DNA of 64,000 bases from SPDF01 sp963812085 (lineage in GTDB: Bacteria; Gemmatimonadota; Gemmatimonadetes; Gemmatimonadales; GWC2-71-9), in contig CAWETL010000003.1 of assembly GCA_963812085.1 (NCBI GenBank), forward strand, positions 682,001-746,000, given 5' to 3'. Both the position numbers and the translations under genes were made by a program. This document shows, in pieces, positions 50,000 to 60,645 of this stretch (position 1 is the stretch's first letter; each line of letters begins with the position of its first letter). The notes beneath the pieces were generated by a model. That model had not been told where the DNA came from. It did no database searches and worked only from the letters and a program-made list of their open reading frames with translations.

Positions 50000-51166
50000 T
50001 CAGGGGCTTGCCCGCAAACCATCAGGCTCCCGGTACAGCCACCCCGCCCCCGTGTTGAACGCGACGATCGTTTCTCCCCGGTCCACCTCGCCCCGCTCGA
50101 CCAGGTGCTCGACCGCCGCCAGCGCGGCCCCGCCCTCGGGCGAAACGTCGACTCCCTCCTCGCGCGACACCAATCGCGCCGCCTCGAGCAGCACGGGGTC
50201 GTCGATGGCCACCACTCCGCCGCCGGTTTCGCGCAGCGCCCGAAGCATCAGGCGATCTCCCAACGGGGCCGGAACCCGAAGGCCGCTTGCGGCGGTGACG
50301 GGGTCCGCCCATGGCTCGGCGCGGTCGGCTCCCGACAGGAAGGCCTGCACCATCGGGGCGCAGCCGCTGGACTGCACGGTGTAGAACCTCGGCAGGTCCC
50401 CTTCCACCCACCCCTGCTCCCTCAGTTCGAGGAACGCCTTCCACATCCCGATGAGCCCGGTGCCGCCCCCGGTCGGATACAGGATGACATCGGGCATCTT
50501 CCACGCAAGCTGGAGCGCGAGTTCCAGGCCCAGGGTCTTCTTGCCCTCGATCCGGTAGGGTTCCCGCAGAGTGGACAGGTCGAACGCCCCGACCTCCGCC
50601 GCCCACGCCCTGCTGGCCCTGCCACAGTCGCCGATGTGTCCCTTGAGGAGGACGAGTTCGCCCCCGAACGCCCGTATCTGTGAGAGAATGGTGCCAGGCG
50701 TGCTCTCCGGCGCGTAGACCCGCACCTGCACCCCGGCGCGCGCGGCGTAGGCCGAGGCCGCCACGCCGGCGTTGCCCGCCGTCGGCAACGTGAAGCGCGT
50801 CGCCCCGGCGGCGGTGGCGCGGGTGATGGCGGCACTCAGCCCGCGCGCCTTGAAGGACCCGGTCGGGTTGGTGCCTTCGTCCTTGAGGAGCAGGCGTGTC
50901 ACCCCGATCCGCGCGCCGGTGCGGCGCAGCGGGAGGAGCGGCGTGTCGCCCTCCCCGAGGGAGACCGGCTCCTCGAAGGGACGGAGCGGGAGGAACTCGC
51001 GGAACCGCCACATCGAGTGCCGGCGCCGCACTTCGGCGCGCTGCCGGATGCCCGGCCGCCGATGGGGATACCGGACCAGCCAGGGCTGGCCGCAGACGCA
51101 GACCGTGGGCAGGCCTTCGGCACTGCTCGTCGCGCCACACGCCACGCATTCCAGAATCCAGTCCAA
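50000..51166 (-). CDS. thrC: Threonine synthase
   Basis: The 388-aa fold-type II PLP enzyme has an N-terminal Cys4-like ribbon (LECVACGATSSAEGLPTVCV). SLGEGDTPLLPL and KDEGTNPTGSFKARGLSAAI contain the PLP Lys. TLPTAGNAGVAASAYAARAG follows, then VILYPTGGGTGLIGMWKAFL as the phosphate loop. It converts O-phosphohomoserine to threonine. The distribution of the zinc-ribbon form supports ThrC rather than threonine dehydratase. It lies 30 bp after uvrC and 20 bp before larC. Confidence 0.9.
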   Translation of the reverse strand: MDWILECVACGATSSAEGLPTVCVCGQPWLVRYPHRRPGIRQRAEVRRRHSMWRFREFLPLRPFEEPVSLGEGDTPLLPLRRTGARIGVTRLLLKDEGTNPTGSFKARGLSAAITRATAAGATRFTLPTAGNAGVAASAYAARAGVQVRVYAPESTPGTILSQIRAFGGELVLLKGHIGDCGRASRAWAAEVGAFDLSTLREPYRIEGKKTLGLELALQLAWKMPDVILYPTGGGTGLIGMWKAFLELREQGWVEGDLPRFYTVQSSGCAPMVQAFLSGADRAEPWADPVTAASGLRVPAPLGDRLMLRALRETGGGVVAIDDPVLLEAARLVSREEGVDVSPEGGAALAAVEHLVERGEVDRGETIVAFNTGAGWLYREPDGLRASP

Positions 51167-51196
51167 TGCAGGGTCCTCGCTGTGGAGGTGTCGGCC

Positions 51197-53020
51197 TCAG
51201 GCGCGCGAGCGGAGCGCGACCAGGATGCGTTCGGCGAGCGTCGTGGAGAACCCGGGGACGGCCGCGATCTCGGCGGCGCTCGCCGTCTTCACCCCGGCAA
51301 GGCTCCCGAACCGCTCGAGGAGCCGCGTCCGCTTGGTGGGGCCGACGCCGGGAATGTCCAGCAATTCGGACGTGATGGTCCGCTGGCTCCGCCGCTTGCG
51401 GCTGTAGGCCACCCCGAACCGGTGGGCCTCGTCGCGGGCGCGCTGCAGCAGGCGCAGCGAGGGCGCCCGGCGGCTCAGCTTCAGCCCGTCGGAGCGGCCC
51501 GGAAGAAACACTTCCTCCTCCCGCTTGGCGAGCGACACGATCGGCAGCGCACCGAAACCGGCGGCGTCCGCCGCGTCGCGGGCCGCGCCGAGCTGTCCCT
51601 TGCCTCCGTCGATGACGACGAGGTCGGGGAGATGCTTGCCTTCGTCGCGCCGGCGCGTGAGGTAGCGCGTGACGACCTCGTGGATGGCGGCGAAATCGTC
51701 CTGCTGCCCCACGCCCTGGATCTTGAACTTCCGGTACTCGGCCTTCTTGGGGCGGCCCGCCTCGAACCAGACCAGCGAACCGACGGTGTCCCGCCCCTGG
51801 TTGGTGGAGATGTCCACGCAGACCAGGCTCCGCGGTACGACGCTCAGGCCGAGGTCGCGACCGAGGGCGTAGACCGGGTCCTCGGCGCGCTCATCGGTCT
51901 CGAACGACTCGATGCGCAGGCTCTCGAGCAGGTGCCGGGCGTTCTGGTCGGCGAGCTCGAGCCAGCGCCCCGCGTTTCCGCGCTGGGGGACGACCAGGTG
52001 CGCCCCGGCGAGCAGCGACTCGAACTCCTCCACGTCGGCCGGCGGGAACGGCAGCACCAGCCTGTTCGCCCGTCCCTCCGCGGGGAGATAGTAGCGGGCC
52101 AGCAGCGCGGCGAGCACCTCGGGGTCGGGCACCTCCTCGACGTTCTCGAGGACGCGGTGCTCGCGGCCGATGACGCGACCCTCCCGCACCCGGAGCAGGA
52201 CCCCGACGGCGTCGTCGCCGTCCCGGGCGTAGCCGATCACGTCCGCCTCACCGCTCCCCGTGATCTCCACGCCCGCCGGCGCCTCGACGCGGTCCAGCCA
52301 CTTGAGGGTGTCACGAAGCTCGCGGGCGCGCTCGAAATCCTCCCGCTCGCTCGCCGCCACCATCAGGTCCCGCACCCTGCCGCGGACGTCGACGGTGCGC
52401 CCCTCGAGAAAATCGAGGACCTCGTCGATCATCGCCCGGTAGGAGGCCTGGTCCTGCCAGCCGACGCACGGCGCGCGGCAGCGGCCGATGTGATAGTCGA
52501 GACAGGGGCGCTCGCGGCGCTCCCGGGGCAGGTCGTCGCTGCAGCTGCGCACGGTGAAGATCCGCCGGATGAGCGCGAGCGAGCGGCGCATCAGCGCGAC
52601 GTCGGTGTACGGCCCGAAGTACTTCGCCCCCGGGATGTCGGGGCGCCGGGTGACCAGCACGCGCGGGAAGGGCTCCTTCACCGTCACCGCGATGGACGGA
52701 TAGCTCTTGTCGTCCTTCAGGCGCACGTTGAAGCGCGGCTGGTACTCCTTGATGAGGTTGTTCTCGAGGAGCAACGACTGCACCTCGTCCGGCACGACGA
52801 TGGTCTCGACGTCGGCGATGTGCCGGACCAGCAGGCGCGACTTGGGACTCTCGGCGTGGTCGCTCGCGAAGTAGCTGCGCACCCGCGACCGGAGGCGCTT
52901 CGCCTTGCCGACGTAGATCACCTCGCCCGCGGCGTCCTTCCACAGGTAGACGCCCGGGCCGTCGGGCAGGGTGTCGAGTTTCCGGCTGAGGAGACTGTCC
53001 GGGGGGGATTCGCCGCTCAT
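51197..53020 (-). CDS. uvrC: Excinuclease ABC subunit C
   Basis: The 607-aa product starts at ATG 53020 (MSGESPPDSLLSRKLDTLPD). Its GIY-YIG nuclease domain contains GPGVYLWKDAAGEVIYVGKA. Next come the Cys-containing linker PCLDYHIGRCRAPCVGW and a UVR motif region (LMVAASEREDFERARELRDT). The RNase H-like second nuclease domain carries VCVDISTNQGRDTVGSLVWF and LVVIDGGKGQLGAARDAADA. Tandem HhH at the end (LLDIPGVGPTKRTRLLERFG). It makes both incisions in nucleotide excision repair. The upstream frame extension to 53188 overlaps murJ and is not used. Confidence 0.97.
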   Translation of the reverse strand: MSGESPPDSLLSRKLDTLPDGPGVYLWKDAAGEVIYVGKAKRLRSRVRSYFASDHAESPKSRLLVRHIADVETIVVPDEVQSLLLENNLIKEYQPRFNVRLKDDKSYPSIAVTVKEPFPRVLVTRRPDIPGAKYFGPYTDVALMRRSLALIRRIFTVRSCSDDLPRERRERPCLDYHIGRCRAPCVGWQDQASYRAMIDEVLDFLEGRTVDVRGRVRDLMVAASEREDFERARELRDTLKWLDRVEAPAGVEITGSGEADVIGYARDGDDAVGVLLRVREGRVIGREHRVLENVEEVPDPEVLAALLARYYLPAEGRANRLVLPFPPADVEEFESLLAGAHLVVPQRGNAGRWLELADQNARHLLESLRIESFETDERAEDPVYALGRDLGLSVVPRSLVCVDISTNQGRDTVGSLVWFEAGRPKKAEYRKFKIQGVGQQDDFAAIHEVVTRYLTRRRDEGKHLPDLVVIDGGKGQLGAARDAADAAGFGALPIVSLAKREEEVFLPGRSDGLKLSRRAPSLRLLQRARDEAHRFGVAYSRKRRSQRTITSELLDIPGVGPTKRTRLLERFGSLAGVKTASAAEIAAVPGFSTTLAERILVALRSRA

Positions 53021-53030
53021 GGCGTCCGCG

Positions 53031-54581
53031 TCAGCGCGGGCGGTCCGCCCCGCGGCGGACCAGGCGGCCAAGCATGGCGCGGGCCTCGGGAACGCCGAGC
53101 AGCGCCGTCGACAGCAGGTAGGCGATTCCGTAGCCCCCGAGGACCAGCACGGCCCGGGGCACCGGGTGCAGGTGCGGCACGAGGCCAAGCAGGAACCAGC
53201 CGAGCCCGGCGCCGATGATTGCGGACGCCCACAGGCGCGGCAGCAGGCCGTTCGGGAGGCCGGTGCGGCCGATGCGCTCGCGGAGCCGGTGCCGGAGCAG
53301 CGCGTACTCCATCCAGCCGGCTACGCCCGCCGACGCGGTGAGCCCGGCGGCGCCCCACTCCGGTCCGATGACCAGGAGGCCCGGGAGCCGGAGCGCCGCG
53401 AACCAGCCGAACGCGCCGGTCGCGACCACCCGCATCATCGCGAAGCGGAGCGGCGTCTTGGCGTCCCGAAGCGCATAGAACGCCGACGCGTACAGGCGCC
53501 CCATGGTGGACGCCAGCAACCCGACCGCCGACCCCGCAAGGATTCCCCACACGTAGATCGAGGCCTTCTCGCCGAACTCGCCCGTCTGGTAGAGCGCGCT
53601 GGCGATGACGTGCCCCAGCGCCAGGAACGCCATTGCCGAGGGGACCACGAAGAAGGCGACCTTTCGGAGTCCGCCATCGAGGCGGGCCCGGAGATAGGCC
53701 GCCACCTCGTCCGCCGTGCCCCGCGCGCCGGACATGACGGGCAATTCCGCGGCCGAGACCGACATCCCGAAGAGGCTCACCGGCATGGTGTAGATGGCCT
53801 GGGCGTACCCCATCGCGGCCACGGCCCCGGTCGGCAGCAGGGTCGCGAGCAACGCATCGACGAACGCGCTCAGCTGCACGACGCCGCGGCCGACGAAGGC
53901 GGGCAGGAAATTGCCGAGCACGGTCCGGACGTGCACCGTGGATGCGCTGAGATGGAACCGGATCGTGGGCGCCACGTGGCGCACGGTGGGCCACTGGACG
54001 AGCACCTGCAGGAGACTCCCTGCCACGCTGCCCCACGCGGCGGCGACGGCGAGGTCCGCCGATCCCAGCCGCGGGCCGAACACGAGCAGCGTGCCGATGA
54101 TGACGACGTTCCACGCCACCGGCGCGGCGTAGCTCAGGAAGAACCGCCGGTGGCTGTTGAGGACGCCGAGGCACCAGGCGGAGATCACCAGCAGCCCCGC
54201 CCCGGGGAAGAGGATCCGGACCAGCCGGATGGTCAGCTCGCGCTTGTCGCCGGCAAAGCCCGGGGCGATGACCGTGACCAGCACCGGCGCGAAGACCACG
54301 CCGAGGATCACCACGACGGACACCGCCAGGGCGAGCAGCGCGCCGATCGCGCCGGCCACCCGGTCGGCTTCCTCCTGCTCCTTCCCCGAGACCAGCCCGG
54401 CGTACACCGGGATGAAGGACGCCGAGAGGGCGCCCTCGCCGAAGAGGTTCTGGAGGAGGTTGGGGATGCGGAAGGCGGCCGTGAAGGCGTCCGCGGCGGC
54501 CGACGTGCCGAGGAAGTGGGCGAACGCCCGCTGCCGCACCAGGCCCAGGATGCGACTGAGGAAGATTCCCGCCGCGACCAT
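53031..54581 (-). CDS. murJ: Lipid II flippase MurJ
   Basis: The 516-aa product has about fourteen TM spans, starting MVAAGIFLSRILGLVRQRAF. It shows the MVF-family signature FRIPNLLQNLFGEGALSASF, then PVYAGLVSGKEQEEADRVAG and later RTVLGNFLPAFVGRGVVQLS. It flips lipid II to the periplasm for peptidoglycan synthesis. No SD precedes ATG 54581, and the frame is open without a usual start for about ten codons upstream, so the true start could be slightly earlier. It lies between the small coiled-coil gene and uvrC. Confidence 0.95.
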   Translation of the reverse strand: MVAAGIFLSRILGLVRQRAFAHFLGTSAAADAFTAAFRIPNLLQNLFGEGALSASFIPVYAGLVSGKEQEEADRVAGAIGALLALAVSVVVILGVVFAPVLVTVIAPGFAGDKRELTIRLVRILFPGAGLLVISAWCLGVLNSHRRFFLSYAAPVAWNVVIIGTLLVFGPRLGSADLAVAAAWGSVAGSLLQVLVQWPTVRHVAPTIRFHLSASTVHVRTVLGNFLPAFVGRGVVQLSAFVDALLATLLPTGAVAAMGYAQAIYTMPVSLFGMSVSAAELPVMSGARGTADEVAAYLRARLDGGLRKVAFFVVPSAMAFLALGHVIASALYQTGEFGEKASIYVWGILAGSAVGLLASTMGRLYASAFYALRDAKTPLRFAMMRVVATGAFGWFAALRLPGLLVIGPEWGAAGLTASAGVAGWMEYALLRHRLRERIGRTGLPNGLLPRLWASAIIGAGLGWFLLGLVPHLHPVPRAVLVLGGYGIAYLLSTALLGVPEARAMLGRLVRRGADRPR

Positions 54582-54610
54582 CGCCGCGGGCCGGCGGGAG
54601 GGCGCGGTGG

Positions 54611-54892
54611 TCAGGGGGAGGTTCGCGGCGGGAGCGCGGGCCGCGCCGGGGCGTCCTCGATCAGCCGCTGCAGGAAGGCGTTCTCCTCCTTGAGACCCTC
54701 GACCGCACGATTGAGGTCGTCGATCTCGCCCTCGAGCAGCTCCACGCGCTTGGCGAGCTCGATCAGCGGGGGCGGCGGCGTCTCCGGCCCGTCCACCTTC
54801 CGGGCCAGCGCGCGCCCGAACGGCGAGTCGAGGACGATGCTCAACACCGGAAGCATCATCGCCACGAGGAGGATCAGACCGAGCAGGAGCAT
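54611..54892 (-). CDS. Small membrane-anchored coiled-coil protein
   Basis: The 93-aa product has a single N-terminal TM segment (MLLLGLILLVAMMLPVLSIV). A spacer SPFGRALARKVDGPETPPPP leads to a heptad-like helix LIELAKRVELLEGEIDDLNR and AVEGLKEENAFLQRLIE, and a Pro/Ala tail. No known family is recognised. The TM plus coiled-coil layout resembles small phage-shock or divisome-associated proteins but is too general for assignment. It lies between bshC and murJ in the same run, so it may act in envelope assembly. Confidence 0.75.
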   Translation of the reverse strand: MLLLGLILLVAMMLPVLSIVLDSPFGRALARKVDGPETPPPPLIELAKRVELLEGEIDDLNRAVEGLKEENAFLQRLIEDAPARPALPPRTSP

Positions 54893-54901
54893 GGAACGAT
54901 C

Positions 54902-56425
54902 TTACGGGGAGGGGGCTCCGCCCTCAAGGGCGGAGTCGTACCAGGCGACCATCACCTCCAGCAGCGACGCGAGCAGGCCGTGGCCGTAGCGGGCCAGGAA
55001 CGGCGCGACCGTGAGCACCCGTTCCTGCGGATGCCCTCCCGGCTGGACGGCGGTCCGCGCCCGCGCGATCTGCTCCGTCTCGGTCTCGTGCCGCCGCTTG
55101 AGATGCTGGACCAGCTTCTTCTCGGCGTCGTGCGTGCCCGCAAGCGCCTTTCCTTTCAGCGCCTGGATGGGCCGCTCGAGCGTGGGATCCACCTGGCGGG
55201 CCGCGTCCTCGATCACCGCGTACTCCCGCTCGAGACTCTCGCGGAGCCGGCCCAAGGCGTCCGACGCCTCCGCCGGGAGGTGCGTCCGGGCCACGCGGGC
55301 CTCGAGCTGGGCCCCCGGCAGCATCAGCTCGTCGAGCGACGCGCCGTACTTGGCCAGCACGCGGTCGACCCGCGGCTCGATCAGGAGCCCCGACCACCGC
55401 GGCACCGGGAGCTGCGGCGTCACGCCGAGCCGGCGGAAGGCCGCGTCCGCGAGCGCCAGGTACCGGAGCTCTCCCGGCCCTGCGACGTAGGCCACCGACT
55501 TGAGGACGCTCCGCTCGACGACCGGGCGGAGCAGCACGTTGCCCGACAGGCGTTCCGGCTCGCGCTCGAGCATCTCCTTGAGCTGCGCGAGCGAGTAGTG
55601 TTCCCCGCCCCGCCGCGTCTTGAATCCGGCGCCGTCGCGGACGAGGCGGTCCCGCTCCATCTCGGACTCGAGCATGACGAGGGTGGCGCCGTCGCCGACC
55701 GACACGCCGGCGTCCACGCCGGCCTGCGCGAGGTCGGCGGCCCGCTTGACGAGCGCCGCCTCCACGCCCGCCGCGTCCTCGAGCGCCCGCCGCACGACCG
55801 GCGCGCCGGCGGCCTTGAGGGCGGGATGCCCCCCGTCGATGCAGAGCACGCCGAGCGGTGCCAGCAGTTCCGCCAGCGCGGCGCCGCAGGCGCCCGCGAA
55901 GGTCGCCTCGGGCCGGTAGTGGGCGCCGAGCCAGCGCAGGACCGGCTCGCGATCCTCCAGGTGGGCCAGGTCGCCCGCGAGGGCGGCCAGGGCGGCCTCC
56001 ACCCCGGCACCGAGCGGCTCGCGCGTCATCGGGCGGAGGGCCGCCTCCGCGGGCCGGTCGGGGAGTCGCTCGACGTGGAGCGCTCCGTCGGCGGTGAGCC
56101 AGGCGGCGTGGTTGGCCTCGTTGAAGTCGTGGTCGTCGCCGGCCACCCAGAAGATCGGGACGACCGGGCGGCTCCAGCGATTCGAGAGTACCCGCGCGAG
56201 CGCGGCCGCGGAGAGCGCCTTGTGGATCGTGTAGAGGGGCCCCGTGAACAGCGCCGGCTGCTGCCCGGTCGTCACCACCAGCACGTCGGGCGCGCCGAGG
56301 CGCGCGCGGAGGGCCTCCTGCCCCGGCCCGGCGATGATCGCGGGCAAGAGGCGGGAGTCGAACCCGCCGGCCTCGGGCGTCGGCCACCCTGGCGGGGCGC
56401 CAATCGGCGTCTGGAGAATCCTCAT
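54902..56425 (-). CDS. bshC: Bacillithiol biosynthesis cysteine-adding enzyme BshC
   Basis: The 507-aa product matches BshC: VVTTGQQPALFTGPLYTIHK and VPIFWVAGDDHDFNEANHAA, the signatures of this cysteine ligase, are present. So are FDSRLLPAI near the start, VLLRPVVERSVLKSVAYVAG, PGELRYLALADAAFRRLGV, and a long coiled-coil arm at about 360-450. It adds cysteine to glucosaminyl-malate in the last step of bacillithiol synthesis. bshA and bshB are not in the window. ATG 56425 overlaps the methyltransferase stop by 1 bp. Confidence 0.93.
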   Translation of the reverse strand: MRILQTPIGAPPGWPTPEAGGFDSRLLPAIIAGPGQEALRARLGAPDVLVVTTGQQPALFTGPLYTIHKALSAAALARVLSNRWSRPVVPIFWVAGDDHDFNEANHAAWLTADGALHVERLPDRPAEAALRPMTREPLGAGVEAALAALAGDLAHLEDREPVLRWLGAHYRPEATFAGACGAALAELLAPLGVLCIDGGHPALKAAGAPVVRRALEDAAGVEAALVKRAADLAQAGVDAGVSVGDGATLVMLESEMERDRLVRDGAGFKTRRGGEHYSLAQLKEMLEREPERLSGNVLLRPVVERSVLKSVAYVAGPGELRYLALADAAFRRLGVTPQLPVPRWSGLLIEPRVDRVLAKYGASLDELMLPGAQLEARVARTHLPAEASDALGRLRESLEREYAVIEDAARQVDPTLERPIQALKGKALAGTHDAEKKLVQHLKRRHETETEQIARARTAVQPGGHPQERVLTVAPFLARYGHGLLASLLEVMVAWYDSALEGGAPSP

Positions 56426-57141
56426 CAGCGCTTCCGCCGCGCGGCGAGGATGGCGCGCGGAGCGCCGGGCCGGAGCGGCCCGCCCTCGTAGTCGCCGTGG
56501 GTGCTCTGCACGTCGAGCCCTGCCGCTCCCATCATCGCGTCGAGCTCCCCGGGGGTGAACAGCCGGACGCGCTCGGCAAACCGCCGGCCGTCGGCCATGA
56601 GAATCGTCTTGTGCACGTATCGGTCGCCTCCGCTCAACGCGCGAGTGACGCGTGCGGGGGCGCCGCCGAGCACGACCTCCTGCTCCGGAACGAGGCCGGA
56701 ACGGACCGTGTCGGCGTTGAGGAAGTCCATGACGAACCAGCCGCCCGGCCGGAGGACCGCGGCGATGCCGCGCAACACCGCCGCGTGTTCCTCATCCCGC
56801 TCGAAGTAGCCGAAACTGGTGAAGAGATTCACCGCGAGGTCCATGGACTCCGCCCGGATCGGAAGGCGCCGCATGTCCGCCCGGACGAGCGGCACCCCGG
56901 CGCCGCAGGCGCGCCGGAGCAGCGCCGGCGAGAGGTCCAACCCGACGGGCCGCGCGCCCGCGGCGGCGAGCGCGGCGGCATGGCGCCCGGCACCGCAGGC
57001 CACGTCCAGCACGCGCCACCCGGCCTGCCAGGGCAGGATGCGCGTCAGGAGACCCACCATGCGCGTGGCCTCGCCCGCGTCGCGGTGCGGGTAGAGCGCG
57101 AGGTAGTCCTCGTTGAACCATTCCTCAAACCATTCAGCCAG
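56425..57141 (-). CDS. SAM-dependent class I methyltransferase, possible CTG start
   Basis: The SAM motif is WRVLDVACGAGRHAAALAAA, followed by GLDLSPALLRRA, ADMRRLPIRAESMDLAVNLF and TSFGYF, and VLRPGGWFVMDFLNAD. The first ATG at 57060 would cut off the conserved family N-terminus EWFNEDYLALYPHRDAGEAT, which is in frame upstream. No ATG, GTG or TTG lies further up. CTG 57141, with GGGAGG 6 nt upstream, fits and gives 238 aa. The substrate is unknown; it lies between rlmH and bshC. Compare lptB, which shows the same problem. Confidence 0.82.
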   Translation of the reverse strand: MAEWFEEWFNEDYLALYPHRDAGEATRMVGLLTRILPWQAGWRVLDVACGAGRHAAALAAAGARPVGLDLSPALLRRACGAGVPLVRADMRRLPIRAESMDLAVNLFTSFGYFERDEEHAAVLRGIAAVLRPGGWFVMDFLNADTVRSGLVPEQEVVLGGAPARVTRALSGGDRYVHKTILMADGRRFAERVRLFTPGELDAMMGAAGLDVQSTHGDYEGGPLRPGAPRAILAARRKR

Positions 57142-57143
57142 CC

Positions 57144-57608
57144 CTAGCCTCCCTTGTGGTAGGGCTCACCGCGCAGGATCGTGCCGGCGCGGTAGAGCTG
57201 TTCCGCCACGACGACCCGGGCGAGCTCGTGCGGCAGGGTGAGCGGGCCGAGACTCCACTGGGCATCGGCCTCCGCGAGGAAGCCCGGGTCGAGTCCCGTC
57301 GAGCCGCCGAGGACGAACGCCAGGGGCCGCGCCTCCTCCTGCCAGCGGTTCAGCCGCCGGGCCAGCTCGGCGCTGCTCCAGCCTTGGCCCTCGCGGGCCA
57401 GCGCCACGACCCGGGCGCGCGGCGGCAGCCGGCGCCGCAGGCGGTCGGCTTCCTCCGCCTGTTGAACGGCCCGGGTCGGAGCCCGGGCCGCTTCACGCAC
57501 TTCCACCTCGTGCACCTCGGCGCGCCGTCCGGCGCGCCGAAGGTAGTCATCGCACGCCTCGCGGTACGACGGGCGGAGCTTGCCGACGGCCAGCAACCAG
57601 AGATCCAC
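57144..57608 (-). CDS. rlmH: 23S rRNA pseudouridine-1915 N3-methyltransferase RlmH
   Basis: The 154-aa SPOUT methyltransferase begins MDLWLLAVGKLRPSYREACD and carries LAFVLGGSTGLDPGFLAEAD. Its trefoil-knot C-terminus is SLGPLTLPHELARVVVAEQL and YRAGTILRGEPYHKGG, ending with the conserved HKG needed for cofactor and rRNA recognition. It methylates pseudouridine 1915 in helix 69. Length is family-typical. It starts 15 bp after gdhA. Confidence 0.96.
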   Translation of the reverse strand: MDLWLLAVGKLRPSYREACDDYLRRAGRRAEVHEVEVREAARAPTRAVQQAEEADRLRRRLPPRARVVALAREGQGWSSAELARRLNRWQEEARPLAFVLGGSTGLDPGFLAEADAQWSLGPLTLPHELARVVVAEQLYRAGTILRGEPYHKGG

Positions 57609-57623
57609 GCCGGCCCCGCCGGA

Positions 57624-58927
<1,304 letters not shown>

Positions 58928-58931
<4 letters not shown>

Positions 58932-60019
58932 ATTCCTCTCCGGAATCTCCGGGCCTGTGGGGTATGGTGACCTAGTGAGAACGTGTTCCCGGGTGCGACG
59001 AGCGCGTCCAGCGCCGTGATGAAGGCGTCGCCCCCGGTTTCGAACCGAACATCCAATATCGCTACCATCGGCTCGGGAGCGCTGGCGGGCCAGCGGTCAC
59101 GCAGCTTGACGGCGTCCTTGGCCGTGACGACCACCTGGTCCGCCTTGCGCGCCGCGCGCGCGAGCCAGGCGAGGTCCTCGTCCCGGAAATCGTGGTGGTC
59201 CCGCCAGGTGGCCACCTGCACCTGGGCGCCGGTTCCCTTCACCTGGGCCACGAAGGCGTCCGGGTCGGCGATCGCCGACGCCGCGACCACCCGGAGCCCC
59301 CGCAGTTCCTCGACGCCGCGCCGCGTCCCGCTGACGAGCCCCTCGAGATGATGGAGCCCGAGGTGCACGATCGCGATCGGGACCGATACCTCCGCGCGGA
59401 TGGCCGCGGCGAGGCCCGCCGCCGCCTCCGCCGAGGCGCGCTTCCGGGTGACGATGACGAAATCGGCCCGGGACATCGCGTGCCATCCCTCGCGCCACGG
59501 GCCCGCCGGCAGCGGCCAGCGCACCGCGCGGGTGGTCTCTGCGCTCACCACCAGCACGTTCAGGTCCCGTCGGACGTCGAGGCGCTGGAAGGCGTCGTCG
59601 AGGACGAGCACCTCCGCCCCCTCCGCCGCCGCGCGCGCCGCGCCGGCCACCCGGTCGGGATCGGCGACGACGACCGCCTCGGGGACATCATGGCGGTGCA
59701 CCAGCACCTCGTCGGAGCCGTACCCGCGGAGCAGGATGCCGGGCCGCACGCCCCCGGCCGCGAAGTGGCGCGCGATCCACGAGGCGATCGGCGTCTTCCC
59801 CGAGCCCCCGACGGTCAGGTTGCCCACCGCCACCGAGGGCAGCGGCAGCGAGTGCGTGGCCCGCCACCCCTGGCGGAACGACAACTCCCGCATCCCCATG
59901 CCGGCGCGCCAGAGCCCGGCGGCCGGCAGCAGGGCGGCGCGCGCCAGGCGGGCGTCCAGCCGCCGGCTCGTCCACAACCACCGGATCAGCCGGTGGGAAT
60001 CGCCGCGCCGTCCGGCCAT
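58928..60019 (-). CDS. lpxK: Tetraacyldisaccharide 4'-kinase
   Basis: The 363-aa product has the LpxK P-loop SVAVGNLTVGGSGKTPIASW, preceded by a hydrophobic, membrane-associated N-terminus. It continues PGILLRGYG, VLVLDDAFQRLDVRRDLNVL with the DDxFQ motif, and LLPAGPWREG-type PLPAGPWREGWHAMSRADFV. It phosphorylates the lipid A disaccharide at position 4'. It overlaps the acyltransferase gene by 34 bp and gdhA by 4 bp. Confidence 0.93.
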
Positions 60020-60645
60020 TGCGCCATCCTCTCCACCTCGTGCATCGCCGCCTCGGCACGCGCCAGGGCCGCCGTGAGCTCCGCCTCGCCGGGCCCGATC
60101 GAAAGCGGCGTGCCGTACGCCACCCTGACCCGGGCGAACGGCTTCGGGACCGCGAACCGATCCCAGGAACTTAATCGCCAGGCACGGTCGGCTTCACCGT
60201 GGACCGGCAGGACCGGCACCCCGGCGCGTTGCGCCGCCGCGAGAATCCCCGGCTTCAGCTGGCGGCGGGGCCCCCGGGGCCCATCCGGCGTCATCGCCAC
60301 GATGGCGCCCCCTTCCAGCTCGCGCGCCGCGGACAGGAGGGCGCCGAGGGCGCCCCGGGTGCTCGAGCCGCGGACCAGCCGGTACCCGATCGAGACGGCG
60401 AAGTCCGAAAGATACTGGCCGTCGCGCGCCTGGCTCACCACGATCACCGCCTTGGCCGAGCGGTGGTGCCAGAGGAGCGGCAGCAGGGCCTCGTGCCAGA
60501 GCATGCAGGCAAACCCCCGCCCGCTCGTCTCGAGCGCGTCCCAGGCCGCCCGGTTCACGTGCTCGAACCGCCAGGTCGACGCGACCGCCCGCGCGATCGG
60601 CCGTGCGATCCATTCCACGGCCTTCGGCGGCACCTTGATCTTCAC
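59986..60645 (-). CDS. DUF374-type lysophospholipid acyltransferase-like protein
   Basis: The 219-aa product has a short N-terminus, then FACMLWHEALLPLLWHHRSA (His/Glu candidate HxxxxL), VIVVSQARDGQYLSDFAVSI, GYRLVRGSSTRGALGALLSA and VAMTPDGPRGPRRQLKPGIL. This is the DUF374 pattern, related to PlsC/LpxL acyltransferases. Lying between lpxB and lpxK, it is likely to acylate lipid A precursors, possibly replacing LpxL. GTG 60645 overlaps lpxB by 4 bp. The longer frame upstream to 60870 is only a mirror of lpxB. Confidence 0.87.
   Translation of the reverse strand: MKIKVPPKAVEWIARPIARAVASTWRFEHVNRAAWDALETSGRGFACMLWHEALLPLLWHHRSAKAVIVVSQARDGQYLSDFAVSIGYRLVRGSSTRGALGALLSAARELEGGAIVAMTPDGPRGPRRQLKPGILAAAQRAGVPVLPVHGEADRAWRLSSWDRFAVPKPFARVRVAYGTPLSIGPGEAELTAALARAEAAMHEVERMAQWPDGAAIPTG

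Noticed and set aside
51197..53188. uvrC extended to 53188
   Set aside because: The N-terminal extension is Cys/Arg/Ala-rich wrong-frame murJ sequence; ATG 53020 leads directly into the GIY-YIG domain.
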